A stretch of DNA of 33,078 nucleotides from assembly GCF_002341865.1 (NCBI RefSeq), contig NZ_DDOV01000035.1, positions 40,749 through 73,826 on the forward strand, read 5' to 3'. A program made the position numbers and the translations under genes. Under the pieces are notes generated by a model. That model did not search any database. It was given only the letters and a program-made list of their open reading frames with translations, and was not told the DNA's origin. The DNA is from Clostridium sp. UBA2485 (GTDB taxonomy: Bacteria > Bacillota > Clostridia > Clostridiales > Clostridiaceae). Positions 30,999 to 33,078 of this stretch are shown piece by piece; positions within the stretch are counted from its first letter, which is position 1; every line of letters starts with the position of its first letter.

Positions 30999-32123
30999 TT
31001 AATCCTCCATTCTTTTAAATAGCATCATTGATATTAAAAATAATATTGCTGCAATACCAAAATTTAATGCTAGAGTACTATAAAATTTTGAGTAATCATT
31101 TGCATAAATTACGCTAAAGATACTATTATTTGTCCATCTAACTGGTGAAACATTAGCTAGTTTCATTAAGAATTCACTATTAAGGCTTTCTATAGACATA
31201 TAGCTTCCACCTAAAAAACATAATAATACCAATAATATATTTAAAATTCCTTGACACTTTTCTCCTGGAATCATTAGAGACATTGCACATCCAATAGATA
31301 TAGCTAATATCCCTAGTGATGCTATAATTAATATTACGCTTATAAAATCTTCTCCAAAATTTATATTAAATAAATATTTAAGCACAGATATTACTATAGT
31401 AAACTGAATACAATTCACTATAAATGCTCCTATTGTCATTGCAATAAACAAATTAAGTCTATTTATTGGAGCAATTATAAGTCTATCTAAAGTTTTACGA
31501 TATCGTTCAGTATTAATTATAGACATTCCACCCATGGCACAATACATTACCATCATCAATAGCATCATTATTCCATAGTAATCTTTCGCAGAAGGACCTT
31601 TTAATTTATCTAAAGATTTTACTTCTACATAGTTATGGCTTTCAGCCTTACTTACCTCACTTACTTTTACCAAATTTTCATTAGTAACTTTATTTATCTC
31701 TATAAGAATATTAAATCTTTCTACAAAAGAATTTAGAACCAATTCCATTAATGATCCTTCAATATTATAATTTTCATTCTTATATATAATTATTTTATCT
31801 TCATTAACTTTAAGGTGAATATAAGCAGAGAATTTATTATTTTTAATTTGTTCTATGCCTTCTTCAAAACTATAAATTTCCTTTTTATCTATATTATTTA
31901 ATTCTTTTATCATAGTTTCAAAGGCTTTAGATGTTTTTCCTTGTCCTTCTATATAATATATTACAGGTTTCGAGTTAAAAACTATTTCATTTTCTAAATC
32001 ACCACCAGTAGCACTCCCTAAAATTGCCGTTAAAAATATGGGAAATAAAATCATTGATATCATATTTGTTTTATCTCTTAAATGCTGTTTCATTTCCTTA
32101 ACTATAATACTAATAGTTCTCAC
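30999..32123 (-). CDS. ABC-2 type exporter permease, first subunit
   Basis: Membrane subunit with the same topology as its neighbour: N-terminal helix (MISMILFPIFLTAILGSATG), a large external loop (about 45-185), then five helices with YYGIMMLLMMVMYCAMGGMS, ERYRKTLDRLIIAPINRLNL (cytosolic coupling helix) and VLLCFLGGSYMSIESL. A GTG at 32132 is in frame but overlaps the AGGAG site. The GTG three codons later (32123) has 8 bases of spacing and is preferred, giving 374 residues. The ATPase stop codon overlaps the ribosome site. The two permeases are similar in layout but clearly diverged, which indicates a heterodimer. Confidence 0.9.
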   Translation of the reverse strand: MRTISIIVKEMKQHLRDKTNMISMILFPIFLTAILGSATGGDLENEIVFNSKPVIYYIEGQGKTSKAFETMIKELNNIDKKEIYSFEEGIEQIKNNKFSAYIHLKVNEDKIIIYKNENYNIEGSLMELVLNSFVERFNILIEINKVTNENLVKVSEVSKAESHNYVEVKSLDKLKGPSAKDYYGIMMLLMMVMYCAMGGMSIINTERYRKTLDRLIIAPINRLNLFIAMTIGAFIVNCIQFTIVISVLKYLFNINFGEDFISVILIIASLGILAISIGCAMSLMIPGEKCQGILNILLVLLCFLGGSYMSIESLNSEFLMKLANVSPVRWTNNSIFSVIYANDYSKFYSTLALNFGIAAILFLISMMLFKRMED

Positions 32124-32137
32124 TAATACCACTCCTC

Positions 32138-33073
32138 TTAATCTCTAAGCTTCCTACCAGTTAAGTTTAAAAACACATCTTCTAAATTGGGTAATACTGT
32201 ATTTATTCCCCTTATAGAAATATTATTATCTACAAAAACTCTCACTATCTTATCCATGTTTATCATATCTTTATTAATCTCAAAAACAACAATGTTCTCT
32301 TTAATATCAATATCATTAATACCATTAATATTTTTAAGCTTGTTAATATCTATACTATCTACATTAGCAACCTGAACTTTTATATAATTGTAATCAGTAA
32401 TCAGTGCCTTTAACTCTTCCTTAGTTCCTTGAGCTATTAATTTTCCATGATCCATTATGCCAACCTTACTACATATTTCCTCTACCTCTTCCATATAATG
32501 CGAAGTATATATTATGGTACTGCCCATTTTATTAAGTTTTTTTACAGAGTTTAATATGTGCTTTCTTGACTGAGGATCAATTCCTACTGTCGGTTCATCC
32601 ATTATTATAATTCTAGGTTTATGCACTATAGAGCAAGCTATATTTAGTCGTCTACTCATTCCCCCTGAAAAGTTTCTACAGGGTTCTTTAATTCTATCTA
32701 TAAGTCCTACAAATTCTAATGCTTCTAATGATTTTTTTTCTAGTTCTTTACCTTTTAATCCATATAAACTACCAAAAAACTTTACATTTTCTAATGCTGT
32801 AAGTTCCCAATATACCGCTATACTTTGAGGTACAAGTCCTATATTTTCCTTGATAAAATTTACATTTTTCTTTATATCTTTTTCTAATATCTTTATTTCG
32901 CCCATATCACTACTTATAAGTCCACAAATCATATTTATTGTGGTACTTTTTCCTGCACCATTTGGTCCTAATAGTCCGTAAATTTCCCCATCTTCTATTG
33001 AAAAATTTATATTGTCAACAGCAGTCAAATCCTTAAATTTTTTAATTAAATTATTTACTTCTAAAACCTTCAT
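32138..33073 (-). CDS. ABC exporter ATP-binding protein
   Basis: A 311-residue cytoplasmic ATPase driving the two permeases downstream. Walker A GPNGAGKST (36-44), Q-loop LVPQ (80-83), signature FSGGMS (135-140), Walker B IIIMDE (155-160), D-loop GIDPQSR, H-loop H192 in YTSHYMEEVEEI. The C-terminal 90 residues (about 220-311, ending LPNLEDVFLNLTGRKLRD) are the extension typical of the ABC-2 drug/antibiotic (DrrA-like) exporter class. The ATG (33071-33073) is five bases from the window end, so its ribosome site and promoter, and any upstream operon genes such as a regulator, cannot be seen. Confidence 0.94.
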   Translation of the reverse strand: MKVLEVNNLIKKFKDLTAVDNINFSIEDGEIYGLLGPNGAGKSTTINMICGLISSDMGEIKILEKDIKKNVNFIKENIGLVPQSIAVYWELTALENVKFFGSLYGLKGKELEKKSLEALEFVGLIDRIKEPCRNFSGGMSRRLNIACSIVHKPRIIIMDEPTVGIDPQSRKHILNSVKKLNKMGSTIIYTSHYMEEVEEICSKVGIMDHGKLIAQGTKEELKALITDYNYIKVQVANVDSIDINKLKNINGINDIDIKENIVVFEINKDMINMDKIVRVFVDNNISIRGINTVLPNLEDVFLNLTGRKLRD

Positions 33074-33078
33074 ATCAA

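Overview
The window is strongly A+T-rich chromosomal DNA with A/T-ended codons, AGGAGG/GGGGG-type ribosome sites, many intrinsic terminators, a pyrophosphate-type phosphofructokinase, an adenine deaminase and clostridial-type FeoA/FeoB/Cys-rich iron loci. I read it as a Clostridium (sensu stricto) or close relative. Most of it is housekeeping or adaptive metabolism. Several islands of repeat or relic DNA separate the gene blocks. No tRNA, rRNA, CRISPR or intact transposon was seen.

Layout. 1-2738 (minus): a sensor kinase cut by the window edge, its OmpR-type response regulator, and a secreted or anchored protein of unknown role. 2996-3482 (minus): a broken topoisomerase III fragment and a small topoisomerase-type zinc-finger ORF. 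3585-6061: a small XRE regulator converging on an intact topoisomerase III (topB). 6186-7223: L-threonine aldolase. 7224-8095: a gene-free region with a degenerate tandem array of about 40 bp period, interrupted by palindromic MITE-like repeats and closed by a strong terminator. 8096-14176 (minus): HAD phosphatase (PpaX-like), SprT-like metalloprotein, VIT/VWA protein, M19 dipeptidase and a ten-repeat WG protein. 14267-14593: a second type of MITE-like element. 14749-15960: PPi-dependent phosphofructokinase. 16139-17476 (minus): an APC amino-acid transporter with a 1.2-kb gene-free upstream region that carries a duplicated 19-bp site beside promoter-like sequences. 18678-19788 (minus): a type IV prepilin and a prepilin peptidase. 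20001-22128 (minus): adenine deaminase and an unknown gene. 22281-23009 (minus): a YprB-like RNase H-fold exonuclease.

23230-29490 is the most coherent system: two convergent ferrous-iron uptake operons. Feo1 (plus) is feoA-feoB-Cys-rich peptide, from a promoter with a near-consensus Fur box directly behind the -10. Feo2 (minus) is feoA-feoA-feoB-Cys-rich peptide, from a promoter whose -35 and spacer lie in a perfect 40-bp palindrome with Fur-like arms. Both small Cys-rich genes (53 and 48 codons) are easily missed by automatic gene calls. Between the operons lies a decayed IS256-family transposase, flanked by unusually long perfect terminator hairpins.

29613-29818 is a second copy of the element at 14267-14593. 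29858-33073 (minus) is an ABC exporter operon with one ATPase and two ABC-2 permeases. Its ATPase begins five bases inside the window end.
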